Shown: positions 31,993 to 42,083, counted from the stretch's first letter. The stretch: DNA of 48,640 bases from an uncultured Oscillospiraceae bacterium (GCA_949745795.1 CATKAZ010000086.1:1-48640), one strand, 5' to 3'. The notes: a model not told the origin generated them from the letters alone. Translations and numbers: made by a program.

Positions 31993-34401
31993 ATGAATGA
32001 AAAATATAATTTCACTGCTATAGAAAAAAAGTGGCAGAAATATTGGGATGAGCATAATACTTTCAGAGTGGGTACAGATTATTCCAAGCCGAAGTTTTAT
32101 GCTTTGGTCGAATTTCCTTACCCGTCGGGACAGGGACTGCATATCGGTCACCCGCGTCCTTATACTGCTATGGACATAGTTTCCAGAAAAAGACGCCTGG
32201 AGGGATATAACGTACTGTTTCCTATGGGCTGGGATGCTTTTGGTCTCCCAACTGAAAACTACGCGATTAAAAATAAGATTCATCCTGCCATAGTGACAGA
32301 AAAGAATATTGCACACTTTAAGGAACAGCTGAAAATGCTGGGACTTTCCTTTGATTGGGACAGAGAGGTAAATACAACTTCACCGGAATATTATAAATGG
32401 ACACAGTGGATTTTTCTTCAGATGTTTAAAAAAGGACTCGCTTATAAAAAGGAAATGGCAGTAAACTGGTGTACTTCATGCAAGGTCGTTCTTGCCAATG
32501 AGGAAGTTGTAGGCGGCTGCTGTGAACGCTGCGGCGGAGAAGTAATCAGAAAGGTCAAATCTCAGTGGATGCTGAAAATTACGGAATATGCCCAAAGACT
32601 GCTTGACGATCTTTCGGAAGTGAATTATCTTGATAAAATTAAGTCAACACAGACGAACTGGATCGGACGTTCTACCGGTGCGGAGGTTAATTTTGAATCT
32701 ACTGCGGGGGATATTCTTACTGTTTATACAACAAGACCGGATACTCTTTTCGGCGCTACATACATGGTAATTGCACCGGAGCATCCGTATATTGAAAAAT
32801 GGGCTGACAAGCTTGAAAATATGGATGAAATAAAGGCTTATCAGGAAATGGCCGCAAAAAAATCCGACTTTGACAGAACTGAAATGAATAAGGACAAAAC
32901 AGGCGTTGAACTGAAGGGTGTTAAGGGTATAAATCCTGTAAACGGCAGGGAAATTCCTATATTTATTTCAGACTATGTTCTTATGTCTTACGGTACAGGC
33001 GCTATTATGGCTGTACCGGCTCATGATACACGTGACTATGATTTTGCAAAGGTTTTCGGTCTGCCGATTATTGAAGTAGTCAAGGGCGGAGATGTTGAAA
33101 AAGAAGCGTTTACCGATTGTGCTACAGGTATAATGACAAACAGCGGTTTCCTTGACGGACTGTCCGTTGAAGACGCTAAGGTTAAGATAAAAGAATGGCT
33201 TGAGGAAAACGGTAAGGGTACTTCCAAGGTCAACTATAAGCTCAGAGACTGGGTATTCTCACGTCAGCGTTACTGGGGTGAGCCGATTCCGGTGGTTTAC
33301 TGTGAAAAATGCGGTTATGTCGGACTTCCTGAAAGTGAGCTTCCTCTGACGCTTCCGGACGTTGACAGCTACATGCCTACAGATAACGGTGAAAGTCCGC
33401 TGGCAACACTGGACAGCTTTATTAATACAACATGTCCGCACTGCGGCGGTCCGGCAAAAAGAGAAACGGATACAATGCCTCAGTGGGCAGGATCTTCATG
33501 GTATTTCCTTAGATACTGCGATCCTGACAATAAAAAGGAACTTGCTTCAAAGGAAGCTCTTGATTACTGGATGCCTGTTGACTGGTATAACGGCGGTATG
33601 GAGCATACTACTCTCCACTTGCTGTATTCACGTTTTTGGCATAAGTTCCTTTATGATATCGGTGTGACTACAACTAAAGAACCGTATATGAAGCGTACTT
33701 CCCACGGTATGGTTCTGGGTGAGGACGGACAGAAAATGTCCAAATCAAGAGGAAATGTTATCAATCCCGATGATGTTGTTAAGGAATACGGCGCTGACAC
33801 TCTTCGTCTTTATGAGATGTTTATAGGTGACTTTGAAAAGACTGCTCCATGGAGTCCTTCAAGCATCAAGGGCTGTAAGAGATTCCTTGACAGAGTATGG
33901 TCATTGCAGGATTGTATTATTGATGGTGATGATTACAGAGAGTCCCTTACAGCGTCGTTCCATAAGACGATTAAGAAAGTAAGCGAGGATATAGAAAATC
34001 TGAAATTCAATACGGCAATTGCAGCTATGATGGCATTGCTGAATGAAATTACGGCTACAGGAAAAATTAACAGTACGGAACTCAGAACTCTGCTGATACT
34101 GCTTAATCCGTTTGCACCTCATATGACTGAAGAAATGTATGAGAATAATTTCGGCGGAATACTCAGTCAACAGCAATGGGTTCAGTATGACGAGGCTTTG
34201 TGTGTTGAAAATACGGTTGAAATTGTAGCACAGGTTAACGGAAAAATAAAAGCAAAGCTAGTGATTCCTGTTGACGGTGATAAGAATGAAATTTTGGAAA
34301 TGGCTCTGAAAGATGAAAAAATTATTGAAGCAATTAACGGAAAAAATATTATAAAACAGATATATGTACCAAATAAATTGGTTAATTTTGTTGTAAAGTA
34401 A
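31993..34401 (+). CDS. leuS: Leucyl-tRNA synthetase
   Basis: 802 residues, class I synthetase that charges leucine tRNA. HIGH motif at 50-53 and KMSKS at 581-585. The zinc-type cysteines [21 protein letters not shown], the editing domain with [20 protein letters not shown] and [19 protein letters not shown], and the FLRYCDPDN region confirm it. GAGGAATGATATAA precedes ATG 31993. No T-box leader is seen upstream; the gene ends the long cluster. Confidence 0.98.
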   Translation: MNEKYNFTAIEKKWQKYWDEHNTFRVGTDYSKPKFYALVEFPYPSGQGLHIGHPRPYTAMDIVSRKRRLEGYNVLFPMGWDAFGLPTENYAIKNKIHPAIVTEKNIAHFKEQLKMLGLSFDWDREVNTTSPEYYKWTQWIFLQMFKKGLAYKKEMAVNWCTSCKVVLANEEVVGGCCERCGGEVIRKVKSQWMLKITEYAQRLLDDLSEVNYLDKIKSTQTNWIGRSTGAEVNFESTAGDILTVYTTRPDTLFGATYMVIAPEHPYIEKWADKLENMDEIKAYQEMAAKKSDFDRTEMNKDKTGVELKGVKGINPVNGREIPIFISDYVLMSYGTGAIMAVPAHDTRDYDFAKVFGLPIIEVVKGGDVEKEAFTDCATGIMTNSGFLDGLSVEDAKVKIKEWLEENGKGTSKVNYKLRDWVFSRQRYWGEPIPVVYCEKCGYVGLPESELPLTLPDVDSYMPTDNGESPLATLDSFINTTCPHCGGPAKRETDTMPQWAGSSWYFLRYCDPDNKKELASKEALDYWMPVDWYNGGMEHTTLHLLYSRFWHKFLYDIGVTTTKEPYMKRTSHGMVLGEDGQKMSKSRGNVINPDDVVKEYGADTLRLYEMFIGDFEKTAPWSPSSIKGCKRFLDRVWSLQDCIIDGDDYRESLTASFHKTIKKVSEDIENLKFNTAIAAMMALLNEITATGKINSTELRTLLILLNPFAPHMTEEMYENNFGGILSQQQWVQYDEALCVENTVEIVAQVNGKIKAKLVIPVDGDKNEILEMALKDEKIIEAINGKNIIKQIYVPNKLVNFVVK

Positions 34402-34420
34402 CAAAATTTAAAATCTGAAC

Positions 34421-34449
34421 TTGACATATATAAATGTTTATGATAAAAT
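34421..34449 (+). promoter_or_regulatory. Promoter of rpsU
   Basis: TTGACA at 34421-34426, 17-base spacer, TAAAAT at 34444-34449 with a TG extension. It gives a leader of about 145 bases that contains TTCACAT/ATGTGAA (34515-34521 and 34525-34531) and TTCAGA/TCTGAA inverted repeats (near 34547-34566) of unknown role. Confidence 0.88.
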
Positions 34450-34601
34450 ATAACGTATATTAAATGTTAGTAATATTCTGCTGTTGCAGTAAGAACAAGG
34501 GTTGATAACTGACATTCACATTTTATGTGAAATGATTAGTATAAAATTCAGATTTTAAAGTCTGAAAAACCTCTGTCTTTGGGGCAAAGGGAGGGAAAAT
34601 A

Positions 34602-34775
34602 GTGGCAGAAGTTCGCGTTGGAAAGAACGAATCATTAGATACGGCTCTTAAACGTTTTAAGAGATCATGTGCTAAGGACGGCGTTATCGCTGAAGTTCGT
34701 AAGAGAGAACACTACGAAAAGCCTTCAGTAAAGCGTAAGAAGAAGTCTGAGGCAGCTCGTAAACGCAAATATTAA
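34602..34775 (+). CDS. rpsU: Ribosomal protein S21
   Basis: 57 residues starting with GTG at 34602, after GGGAGGGAAAATA. It reads [20 protein letters not shown], then [14 protein letters not shown] and a basic tail, the standard S21 sequence. S21 sits near the anti-Shine-Dalgarno end of 16S rRNA and helps initiation. It has its own promoter and terminator. Confidence 0.97.
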   Translation: MAEVRVGKNESLDTALKRFKRSCAKDGVIAEVRKREHYEKPSVKRKKKSEAARKRKY

Positions 34776-34815
34776 TTTGTTGCAGACAATTAAATTGTCG
34801 TACAAGCTAAAGACA

Positions 34816-34845
34816 AAAAAGCGGGCGTAAGCTCGCTTTTTCGTT
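34816..34845 (+). terminator. Terminator of rpsU
   Basis: AAAAAGCGGGC (34816-34826) and GCTCGCTTTTT (34831-34841) form an 11-bp stem with a GTAA tetraloop and one wobble, then TCGTTT. Confidence 0.92.
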
Positions 34846-34944
34846 TATGCGTTTAAGTTTCTTGTGAAATCGACATAAAAATAGTGTATAATATTATGGC
34901 AGAATTGTTTAAAGCAATACTGCTTTAACGGAAAGGATCATGAC

Positions 34945-35424
34945 ATGCTGTTCAAAGCTGATTTTGCGTTTAAAAGCGTACTGGAAATAACTCCTGAGTT
35001 TCTTCGGAAACAGAATATAAAGGGACTGCTGATGGACCTTGACAATACACTTACTACTCATGATAATCCTAAACCCGCAGATGGAGTACTTGACTGGATT
35101 GCAGACGTCAAGAAAAGCGGAGTAAAAATGGTTATAGTTTCAAATAATCATCTGCCTCGAGTGAAACCATTTGCAGATATGTTGGGACTTGATTTTATTT
35201 GTGAAGGCAAAAAACCTTTGTCCAGCGGCTTTAACCGTGGGCAGAAAATGATGAATGTTCCGTTTTCACAGCTTGCCGTGGTTGGGGACCAGATTTTTAC
35301 CGATATGCTTGGTGCGAATCTAAAAAGAGTAAAAGGCATTTTTGTTTACCCCATTGAGCATGAAAAAACCGCCTTTTTTAAATTGAAAAGATGGGCGGAA
35401 AAACCATTTTTGCCGAGAATTTAA
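34945..35424 (+). CDS. YqeG-family HAD phosphatase
   Basis: 159 residues. GLLMDLDNTLTTHDNPKP is the HAD nucleophile motif, VSNNHLPRVKPFADMLG motif II, and VVGDQIFTDMLGANLKRVKGIFVYP the acidic motif with the YqeG-type family ending. Relatives act on phosphatidylglycerophosphate in mitochondria (Gep4) or are uncharacterised in Bacillus. GGAAAGGATCATGAC lies before ATG 34945. It begins a small run with the endonuclease IV homologue and aroQ. Confidence 0.9.
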   Translation: MLFKADFAFKSVLEITPEFLRKQNIKGLLMDLDNTLTTHDNPKPADGVLDWIADVKKSGVKMVIVSNNHLPRVKPFADMLGLDFICEGKKPLSSGFNRGQKMMNVPFSQLAVVGDQIFTDMLGANLKRVKGIFVYPIEHEKTAFFKLKRWAEKPFLPRI

Positions 35425-35471
35425 TATATAGAGTAATTGAAAAATAACATCTAAAAAAACGGAGGATAAAA

Positions 35472-36323
35472 ATGTCAGCTAAATTCGGACCTGCGGGAAA
35501 CTCAGACAGTTTTTCCGTAAAATATAAATCATCATCTGACGCACCTTTGTTCCTGAAAGAAATGGGACTTGACTGCTATGAATATCAATGCGGGAGAGGG
35601 GTCAGAGTAAGCGATAAAGCAGCGGAGGCTATACGTACAAAGGCTGAGGAAAATGGTATAGGATTATCATTGCATGCGCCGTACTTTATATCTCTTTCGT
35701 CTGTTGAACCGGAAAAGCGTGATAACAGTATAAATTACATACTTCAAAGCTGTGACGCAGCCATGAGAATAGGAGCGGACAGAATTGTTATTCACAGCGG
35801 TTCCTGTTCGAAAATGACTCGTGAAGAGGCGTTGGAGCTTGCTAAGGATACTTTGATGCGTGCAAGGAAACAGGCGATTGAACAGGGATTTGAAAAAATT
35901 CATTTTTGCCCTGAAACAATGGGAAAAACAAACCAGCTGGGCAATCTGACCGAAGTTCTGGAAATGTGCAGGCTGGATGATACTTTTATTCCCTGCATAG
36001 ATTTCGGGCATCTTAATGCAAGAACATTCGGCGGTATAAAAAATTCTCATGACTATGAAAACATGCTTGACGAAGTTGAAAGTGTTTTGGGGCATGACAG
36101 ACTTAAAGTTTTTCACAGTCATTTTTCTAAAATCATGTATACAAATCCAGGCGGAGAAAAAAAGCATCTGACATTTGAAGATAATGAATACGGTCCTGAC
36201 TTTGAACCTCTTATGGAAATCATTGCAAAGAAAAATCTTTCTCCTGTATTTATATGCGAAAGCTCGGGTACTCAGGCGGAGGACGCATTGAAAATGAAAG
36301 AAAATTATTTAAGCTATAAATAA
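35472..36323 (+). CDS. Endonuclease IV-like TIM-barrel protein
   Basis: 283 residues. The AP endonuclease 2/xylose isomerase fold is shown by FGPAGNSDSF at the start, LSLHAPYFISLSS, RIVIHSGSC, KIHFCPETMGK, IDFGHLNAR and KVFHSHFSKI, placing metal-binding His, Glu and Asp residues as in Nfo enzymes. Nfo cleaves abasic sites in DNA. The sequence is more divergent than typical Nfo, so a different nuclease or isomerase role is possible. AACGGAGGATAAAA precedes ATG 35472. Confidence 0.82.
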   Translation: MSAKFGPAGNSDSFSVKYKSSSDAPLFLKEMGLDCYEYQCGRGVRVSDKAAEAIRTKAEENGIGLSLHAPYFISLSSVEPEKRDNSINYILQSCDAAMRIGADRIVIHSGSCSKMTREEALELAKDTLMRARKQAIEQGFEKIHFCPETMGKTNQLGNLTEVLEMCRLDDTFIPCIDFGHLNARTFGGIKNSHDYENMLDEVESVLGHDRLKVFHSHFSKIMYTNPGGEKKHLTFEDNEYGPDFEPLMEIIAKKNLSPVFICESSGTQAEDALKMKENYLSYK

Positions 36324-36337
36324 GAGAGGCGGCATTT

Positions 36338-36772
36338 ATGAAAAAAATACTTGTAATAAACGGTCCTAATCTGAATCTCCTTGGAGAAAGAGAACCGGGA
36401 GTTTATGGTAACGATACATATGAATCACTTTGTGAAATGATTATGGATAAGGCTGATGATATGAATATTAAATGTGAGGTATTTCAGTCTAATCATGAGG
36501 GAGCAATAATTGATAAGCTTCATTCTTCAAGACTGGGCTTTGACGGAGTTATTCTTAATGCCGGAGCTTATACCCATTACAGTTATGCAATTCGTGATGC
36601 AATTTCCGCAATAAGAATACCGGTCATTGAAGTGCATATCAGCAACGTTTTTGCAAGAGATGAATTCAGAAAAAATTCTGTTATTGCTCCTGTATGCAAA
36701 GGAAGTATTTCAGGCTTCGGACTGTCCTCTTATTTTTTGGCAATGGACGCCTTGGTGAAGTACTATGGATAG
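36338..36772 (+). CDS. aroQ: 3-dehydroquinate dehydratase, type II
   Basis: 144 residues, the normal size. It converts 3-dehydroquinate to 3-dehydroshikimate in aromatic amino acid synthesis. INGPNLNLLGEREPGVYG holds the catalytic loop with Arg and Tyr, FQSNHEGAIIDKLH, NAGAYTHYSYAIRDA and EVHISNVFARDEFR follow. GAGAGGCGGCATTT precedes ATG 36338. It overlaps the next gene by 8 bases. Other shikimate genes are not in the window. Confidence 0.96.
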   Translation: MKKILVINGPNLNLLGEREPGVYGNDTYESLCEMIMDKADDMNIKCEVFQSNHEGAIIDKLHSSRLGFDGVILNAGAYTHYSYAIRDAISAIRIPVIEVHISNVFARDEFRKNSVIAPVCKGSISGFGLSSYFLAMDALVKYYG

Positions 36773-37826
36773 AATAAATCGACTAGTACTCCCGGATGAA
36801 GCTGACGCTGCGCTGATAACCTCAGACATTAACAGACGGTATTTTACCGGAATGAAATCTTCGGCGGGAATGGTGCTGCTATTTAAGGAATGCGCATATT
36901 TAATCATTGATTTTCGATATATTGAAAAAGCAAGGAAAACTGTTGAAAACTGTATTGTTTTGGAACAGGAAAATCTTACAGAACAGATTAACGGTCTTAT
37001 GAAAAAACACAATGCAAAATCTCTTGCGGTGGAATCAATGGATATGACGCTCAGCAAAATGAGTTTTTTTGAAAAAAAATTTCCGTATATTAAATTCATA
37101 AAATCAGATGAACTCAGTAATAATATTTATGATATGAGAACTGTTAAATCTGCTGAAGAAATCGAAAAAATTCAAATAGCACAGCAAATTGCCGAAAAAG
37201 CATTTGATGAAATACTCGGATTTATAAGTCCGGGAGTTACAGAGCGTGAAATTTCTCTTAAATTGGACAGTTGTATGCTTGAAAACGGCGCTGAAGGATT
37301 GTCTTTTGAAACAATTGCTCTTGCCGGAGCAAATACGTCTATGCCTCATGGAGTACCTGGAAATTATAAGGTGAAAAACGGCGATTTTGTACTTATGGAT
37401 TTCGGAGCAGTCTATGACGGATATCACAGCGATATGACAAGAACTGTTTGTGTTGGACAGCCTACGGAGAAAATGGAAAGGATTTATAATATAGTCCTTA
37501 ATGCACAGCTGAAAGCTTTGGAAAAAATTAAATCCGGTATAACAGGCAGTACACTTGACGGTTATGCCAGAGATATTATCGAATGTGAAGGTTATGGAGA
37601 TTTCTTCGGTCATTCTTTGGGACATGGAGTGGGAATGGAAATACATGAGTTTCCTACTGCATCTTCAAAATCTGAAACAATTTTAAAAGAAAATATGATA
37701 GTCACTATTGAACCGGGAATATATTTACCCGGAGAATTCGGAGTTAGAATAGAAGATTTCGTTGTTGTGACTGAAAATTCACATCAAAATTTAACAAAAT
37801 GCCCTAAAAAATTGATAATTTTGTAA
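36765..37826 (+). CDS. M24-family aminopeptidase (Xaa-Pro type)
   Basis: 353 residues. An N-terminal creatinase-like domain (ALITSDINRRYFTGMKSSAG) precedes the pita-bread metallopeptidase with metal ligands in DFGAVYDGYHSDMTRT, GHSLGHGVGMEIHE, IEPGIYLPGEFGVRIED. These enzymes remove an N-terminal residue before proline. It overlaps aroQ by 8 bases and lies just before efp, the usual aroQ-pepQ-efp order in Firmicutes, where EF-P aids proline-rich translation. Confidence 0.93.
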   Translation: MDRINRLVLPDEADAALITSDINRRYFTGMKSSAGMVLLFKECAYLIIDFRYIEKARKTVENCIVLEQENLTEQINGLMKKHNAKSLAVESMDMTLSKMSFFEKKFPYIKFIKSDELSNNIYDMRTVKSAEEIEKIQIAQQIAEKAFDEILGFISPGVTEREISLKLDSCMLENGAEGLSFETIALAGANTSMPHGVPGNYKVKNGDFVLMDFGAVYDGYHSDMTRTVCVGQPTEKMERIYNIVLNAQLKALEKIKSGITGSTLDGYARDIIECEGYGDFFGHSLGHGVGMEIHEFPTASSKSETILKENMIVTIEPGIYLPGEFGVRIEDFVVVTENSHQNLTKCPKKLIIL

Positions 37827-37832
37827 AAGGTA

Positions 37833-37861
37833 TTGAAAAAAAGTTTGATTTGTAGTATAAT
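37833..37861 (+). promoter_or_regulatory. Promoter of efp
   Basis: TTGAAA at 37833-37838, 17-base spacer, TATAAT at 37856-37861, placed between the peptidase stop and efp. Confidence 0.85.
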
Positions 37862-37907
37862 AATAATGATACTAAATTCAATATGTTTTTAATCTTGGAG
37901 GTACTTT

Positions 37908-38465
37908 ATGATTTCAGCAGGCGATTTCAGAAACGGCGTTACATTTGAACTTGACGGTAACGTAGTTCAGGTTATCGAATTTCAGCACGTTAAACCGGGT
38001 AAGGGTGCTGCTTTTGTAAGAACTAAGTTTAAGAATGTTATCACAGGAGCTGTGGTTGAACGTTCATTTAACCCGACAGATAAATATCCTACTGCTTTCA
38101 TCGAAAGAAAGGACATGCAGTATTCCTATAATGACGGACAGCTTTATTATTTTATGGATACTGAAACATATGAACAGGTTCCGATCGGTGAAGATGTTTT
38201 AGGCGATAATTTTAAGTTTGTAAAAGAGGAAATGATTTGCAAAATATGCTCATATAAGGGTAATGTTTTTGCTGTTGAGCCTCCTACATTTGTAGAGCTT
38301 GAAATTACAGATACAGAACCCGGCGTAAAAGGCGACACCGCAACAAACGCTACAAAGCCTGCAACAGTTGAAACAGGTGCGGAAATAAGAGTTCCGCTGT
38401 TTATCAATCAGGGCGACAGAGTTCGTATTGATACCAGAACAGGCGAATACATGGAAAGAGCTTAA
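37908..38465 (+). CDS. efp: Elongation factor P
   Basis: 185 residues, standard length. EF-P rescues ribosomes stalled on polyproline. The three-domain tRNA-like protein starts [17 protein letters not shown]; the loop [12 protein letters not shown] holds the tip residue that may be modified. The C-terminal [17 protein letters not shown] is classic. CTTGGAGGTACTTT precedes ATG 37908. No modification enzyme is identifiable nearby. Confidence 0.97.
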   Translation: MISAGDFRNGVTFELDGNVVQVIEFQHVKPGKGAAFVRTKFKNVITGAVVERSFNPTDKYPTAFIERKDMQYSYNDGQLYYFMDTETYEQVPIGEDVLGDNFKFVKEEMICKICSYKGNVFAVEPPTFVELEITDTEPGVKGDTATNATKPATVETGAEIRVPLFINQGDRVRIDTRTGEYMERA

Positions 38466-38498
38466 AATAATTTTAATAAAATAAAGGAGGGCTATCTC

Positions 38499-38960
38499 AT
38501 GAAGCTTACTGAAAAAATGTCTTATTTGCAGGGATTGCTTGACGGACTTGATATTGACACTTCCACTAAGGAAGGCAAGCTGTTAGTACAGATGACTGAG
38601 GTTATGCATGAAATGGTAATGTGCGTTGACGATCTTCAGGTACAAGTTGACGAGCTTACTGAGCTTTGCGATATTCTTGATTCTGATTTAGGAGAAATGG
38701 AAGAGGATTTTTACGACGCAGATGATTGTGATTGTGACTGCGAATGCTGCGATGAAGATGAGTATGATGATTTCGATTTCGATAGTGATGAGCTTTATGA
38801 AGTGTGCTGTCCAAACTGCGGCGAAACCGTTATACTTGATGAAAGTATGATTGAAGAAGGATCAATTGATTGTCCTGAATGTGGTTTGAATTTGGAATTT
38901 GATTATTTTGATGATGTTGAAATGATAGAATCATCAGATGTTGATAGTGAAGAACAATAA
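38499..38960 (+). CDS. CD1247-like acidic zinc-ribbon protein
   Basis: 153 residues. The N-terminal 50 (LTEKMSYLQGLLDGLDIDT) form a helical domain like that of the clostridial CD1247 family. A very acidic stretch with CDCDCECCDEDEYDDFDFD leads to a zinc ribbon (CPNCGETV, CPECGLNL). It lies 33 bases after efp, a position shared by relatives in clostridia. Function is unknown. AAAGGAGGGCTATCTC precedes ATG 38499. Confidence 0.85.
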   Translation: MKLTEKMSYLQGLLDGLDIDTSTKEGKLLVQMTEVMHEMVMCVDDLQVQVDELTELCDILDSDLGEMEEDFYDADDCDCDCECCDEDEYDDFDFDSDELYEVCCPNCGETVILDESMIEEGSIDCPECGLNLEFDYFDDVEMIESSDVDSEEQ

Positions 38961-38969
38961 AATAAGCTT

Positions 38970-39002
38970 TTAAAACCTGTTCATTTTATGGACAGGTTTT
39001 AA
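38970..39002 (+). terminator. Terminator after the zinc-ribbon gene
   Basis: TTAAAACCTGT (38970-38980) and ACAGGTTTTAA (38992-39002) form a perfect 11-bp stem; the U-rich part is within the 3' arm. Confidence 0.75.
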
Positions 39003-39018
39003 ATTATCTGTACGGGTA

Positions 39019-39047
39019 TTGACAAAATCAGAGCATAAGTGTATAAT
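39019..39047 (+). promoter_or_regulatory. Consensus promoter of the metK transcript
   Basis: TTGACA at 39019-39024, 17-base spacer, TATAAT at 39042-39047. The riboswitch starts about 20 bases later. Confidence 0.93.
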
Positions 39048-39066
39048 ATAGACAAGAAATAAGTTC

Positions 39067-39172
39067 GCCTTATCAAGAGCGGTGGAGGAACAGGTCCTGT
39101 GAAGCCCGGCAACCTAATTGTGAAACATTCAAGAAAGGTGCTAATTCCTGCGGTTTATCCGAGAGATGAGGA
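39067..39172 (+). ncRNA. SAM-I (S-box) riboswitch aptamer
   Basis: Contains the S-box blocks CTTATCAAGAGCGGTGGAGG, GAAGCCCGGCAACC, AAGGTGCTAATTCC and GAGAGATGAGG in order, with CCTTATC/GATGAGG forming P1. SAM binding stabilises P1 and allows the downstream terminator, shutting off metK when SAM is plentiful. Class identification is very strong. Confidence 0.97.
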
Positions 39173-39188
39173 TTTTTAATAAAATCAC

Positions 39189-39222
39189 AGTGTTCGGATA
39201 TGATTCGAACACTTTTCTTTTA
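39189..39222 (+). terminator. Regulated terminator of the SAM riboswitch
   Basis: AGTGTTCG (39189-39196) pairs with CGAACACT (39206-39213) followed by TTTCTTTT. It is the expression platform of the SAM-I riboswitch upstream of metK. Confidence 0.9.
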
Positions 39223-39252
39223 TACAGGGTGAATATTTTCTTAAAATATTTG

Positions 39253-39285
39253 AAAGGAGGCTGCCGTGCGGCAGCGTAAAAAATA
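39253..39285 (+). promoter_or_regulatory. Hairpin-separated ribosome binding site of metK
   Basis: AAAGGAGG (39253-39260) is followed by GCTGCC (39260-39265), a GTGC loop and GGCAGC (39270-39275), then 10 bases to ATG 39286. The linear gap is 25 bases; with the hairpin folded it is about 10. An in-frame TAA 9 bases before the ATG excludes any upstream start. Confidence 0.75.
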
Positions 39286-40461
39286 ATGGCAAAAAAATTT
39301 TTTACATCTGAATCAGTCACTGAAGGACATCCTGATAAAATTTGCGATCAGATATCTGATGCAATTCTTGATGAACTTTTGGAACAGGATCCGAATTCAA
39401 GAGTAGCTTGTGAAACTGTATGTACAACAGGTATGGTAATGTGTATGGGAGAAATCAGTACAAAAGCTTATGCTGATATTCCAAAAATTGTAAGAGAAGT
39501 AATTGTTGATATCGGGTATGACCGTGCTAAATATGGTTTTGACGGTTATACATGTTCGGTGCTTACAACAATTGACGAGCAGTCTGGCGATATTGCTATG
39601 GGTGTCAATGAAGCGCTGGAATCTAAAGAAGGTAATGATGACAATTCAACAGGTGCCGGAGATCAGGGACTAATGTTTGGATATGCATGTAATGAAACTC
39701 CGGAATTGATGCCGATGCCTATTTCCATGGCACATAAGCTTGCACTTAAACTTACAGCAGTAAGAAAGGACGGTACCTTGCGTTATCTTCGTCCTGACGG
39801 AAAAACACAGGTTACAGTTGAATATGATGATGATAAGCCTGTTAGAATTGAAACAATTGTTATTTCATCGCAGCATGCTCCGGAAATCACACTTGATCAG
39901 ATTAAGAAAGATATTATTGAGTATGTAATAAAGCCTGTTGTTCCGGCAGATTTAATCGACGAAAATACTAAGTATTATATTAATCCTACAGGACGGTTTG
40001 TAATCGGCGGTCCTCAGGGTGACAGCGGTCTTACAGGCAGAAAAATTATCGTTGATACTTACGGCGGTTATTCACGTCACGGCGGCGGCGCATTTTCAGG
40101 TAAGGATCCCACAAAGGTTGACAGATCAGCAGCTTATGCCGCAAGATACATTGCCAAGAACATTGTTGCTGCCGGACTTGCAGATAAGTGTGAAGTTCAG
40201 CTTGCATATGCTATTGGTGTTGCAAAGCCGGTTTCAGTATTTATTGATACATTTGGTACCGGAAAGGTTGAAGAAGCTAAACTTTCAGCCGCTATTGATA
40301 AGGTATTTGATCTTCGTCCTGATGCAATTATCAAGATGCTTGATTTAAGAAAACCGCAGTACAGAAAACTTGCTGCTTACGGTCATATGGGACGTGAAGA
40401 TTTAGGTGTTGTATGGGAAAGAACCGATAAGGTTGATGCTATAAAAGAAGCGTTGGCTTAA
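39286..40461 (+). CDS. metK: S-adenosylmethionine synthase
   Basis: 391 residues, normal length. It makes SAM from methionine and ATP as a tetramer. The start [21 protein letters not shown], the [15 protein letters not shown] loop and the [21 protein letters not shown] phosphate loop are signatures. Expression is controlled by the SAM-I riboswitch upstream, and the ribosome binding site is hairpin-separated. A palindromic terminator follows, so it is monocistronic. Confidence 0.98.
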   Translation: MAKKFFTSESVTEGHPDKICDQISDAILDELLEQDPNSRVACETVCTTGMVMCMGEISTKAYADIPKIVREVIVDIGYDRAKYGFDGYTCSVLTTIDEQSGDIAMGVNEALESKEGNDDNSTGAGDQGLMFGYACNETPELMPMPISMAHKLALKLTAVRKDGTLRYLRPDGKTQVTVEYDDDKPVRIETIVISSQHAPEITLDQIKKDIIEYVIKPVVPADLIDENTKYYINPTGRFVIGGPQGDSGLTGRKIIVDTYGGYSRHGGGAFSGKDPTKVDRSAAYAARYIAKNIVAAGLADKCEVQLAYAIGVAKPVSVFIDTFGTGKVEEAKLSAAIDKVFDLRPDAIIKMLDLRKPQYRKLAAYGHMGREDLGVVWERTDKVDAIKEALA

Positions 40462-40481
40462 ATTTTAATTTAGGTAATGTT

Positions 40482-40509
40482 AATAAAGCCCGTAATTACG
40501 GGCTTTATT
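40482..40509. terminator. Terminator of metK
   Basis: A perfect 28-base palindrome: AATAAAGCCCGT (40482-40493), AATT centre, ACGGGCTTTATT (40498-40509). Confidence 0.88.
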
Positions 40510-40538
40510 CGTGTTTATTAAAAAAAGGAGGATTTTAC

Positions 40539-42041
40539 ATGCAATTAAGAAAAGTATTCAGCGGAATTTTAGCAGCAGTTGTTTCGTGTACTGCCGTGTT
40601 TTGTATTGGAAATAAAAAGATTGGTAATGATACTTTAAAGGTAACTGCCGCAGAGAATTCAACAAAAATCATGGCGCTTGGCGATTCTATTACAGACGGC
40701 TATTTCGGTGCTGACGGATATAGAAAGTATTTTTATCACAGCATGACGGAATTAGGTTATGATATTGATATGGTGGGAGCAAAGAATTACGGCAGCTGGC
40801 GTCCTACATATACTGACAGTAACGGAGTGACTTTTGAATATGATGGTGATCATTCAGGTTACAGCGGATATGCCATACAATATATGACTGGAACAGAAAC
40901 AAGACAGGGCATTCTTGAAACTATTAATGAAACCGATATGATTGCTGTTAACGATCCTGATGTTGTTTTGCTTCAGATCGGTACAAATGATATTTTAAGT
41001 GCGTATAATGACGGTATTATTGATCGTCTTGAAAACTTGGTTAATGTTATTCTTGAGGATATGACCGATCCGGATGATGTGGTTTTTGTTTCTACAATCC
41101 CGTATATGGATGTAGAGGAGATATATTCTTGGTTTTGGGCTTATGGAAATGTTCAGTCTGATAACACTAAGGAGGACTTTGTAAAAATTATTCAGGGTTA
41201 TGTTGACAGTTATAATATTTCCATTAAACAGATGGTAACGGAAATGCAAACTCAGGGAAAGAAAGTAAAATTTGCAGATATCAATAGTGTTATAGATCCT
41301 TTAACTGATTTGCAGGACGGCTGTCATCCAAATGAAACCGGATATGAAAAAATGGGTTCTTATTGGGCAAATCTTGTGGACGGTTATTTAAGTGATGAGC
41401 CTGTTATAACTACTTCCGTAACAACTGAGCCTGCTGTTACTACAAATATACAAACAACTGTATCTGAAATAACTACGACTACCGTATCATCGGTAACTAC
41501 TGAAGTTCCGATAACAGTTCCGGCTGAAACAACTTCCATGGAAATAATATATGAATCAGAGGGAGTAATTTCCTTGAATAGTCTGCCTGAAAAGACTTCC
41601 TATGTTGTCGGGGAAGAATTAGATCTAACAGGGCTTGAATTGACTTTAGATTATTACTATGGCGCAAATGAACATGATGTTATTTATGACAGAGTTTCAC
41701 CTCTTGATTATCCCAATGAGTTTATAGTTGATATGTCAGACTTTGACAGTTCTAAAGCCGGAACATATATAATAAAAATAAGCTGTACAGATGAAATAAA
41801 AAATACTTATCGTGTTATTGAAAACGAGATTTTCTTTGAAGTGACGGTTAATGGATATCAATATGAAAAGGGCGATATTAACATGGACGGTAACATTAAC
41901 ATTACCGATTTAACAATTTTACATAAGTATCTGTTGAAAAAAGGAGATATTCTTGAAGAACAGGTATACTATGCAGACATGGACAATAATAACAAGCTTA
42001 ATGTATTTGACAGTATTTTGCTTAAACGATTACTAGTATAA
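40539..42041 (+). CDS. Dockerin-bearing SGNH/GDSL esterase (CE3-like)
   Basis: 500 residues, secreted. A signal peptide (VFSGILAAVVSCTAVFC) leads to an SGNH hydrolase domain: ALGDSITDGYFG with the catalytic Ser near residue 50, QIGTNDI, and DGCHPNETGYEKMG with Asp and His near 266-269. Family 3 acetyl xylan esterases share these. A Thr-rich linker (about 285-340), an Ig-like domain and a C-terminal type I dockerin follow, with two calcium repeats, GDINMDGNINITD and ADMDNNNKLNVFD. The dockerin would plug it into a cellulosome scaffold. AAAAGGAGGATTTTAC precedes ATG 40539. The substrate is inferred. Confidence 0.9.
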   Translation: MQLRKVFSGILAAVVSCTAVFCIGNKKIGNDTLKVTAAENSTKIMALGDSITDGYFGADGYRKYFYHSMTELGYDIDMVGAKNYGSWRPTYTDSNGVTFEYDGDHSGYSGYAIQYMTGTETRQGILETINETDMIAVNDPDVVLLQIGTNDILSAYNDGIIDRLENLVNVILEDMTDPDDVVFVSTIPYMDVEEIYSWFWAYGNVQSDNTKEDFVKIIQGYVDSYNISIKQMVTEMQTQGKKVKFADINSVIDPLTDLQDGCHPNETGYEKMGSYWANLVDGYLSDEPVITTSVTTEPAVTTNIQTTVSEITTTTVSSVTTEVPITVPAETTSMEIIYESEGVISLNSLPEKTSYVVGEELDLTGLELTLDYYYGANEHDVIYDRVSPLDYPNEFIVDMSDFDSSKAGTYIIKISCTDEIKNTYRVIENEIFFEVTVNGYQYEKGDINMDGNINITDLTILHKYLLKKGDILEEQVYYADMDNNNKLNVFDSILLKRLLV

Positions 42042-42083
42042 AAAATAAGAATCCTCCATAATTATGGGGGATTCTTATTTTAA
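42042..42083. terminator. Bidirectional terminator after the esterase
   Basis: AAATAAGAATCCTCCAT (42043-42059) and ATGGGGGATTCTTATTT (42064-42080) form a 17-bp stem with one wobble and an AATT loop, flanked by A and T runs. It serves the convergent esterase and DUF1294 genes. Confidence 0.9.

Noticed and set aside
34450-34601. rpsU leader repeats as a known riboswitch
   Set aside because: Two short inverted repeats are present but no aptamer signature could be recognised; they are noted only under the promoter entry.
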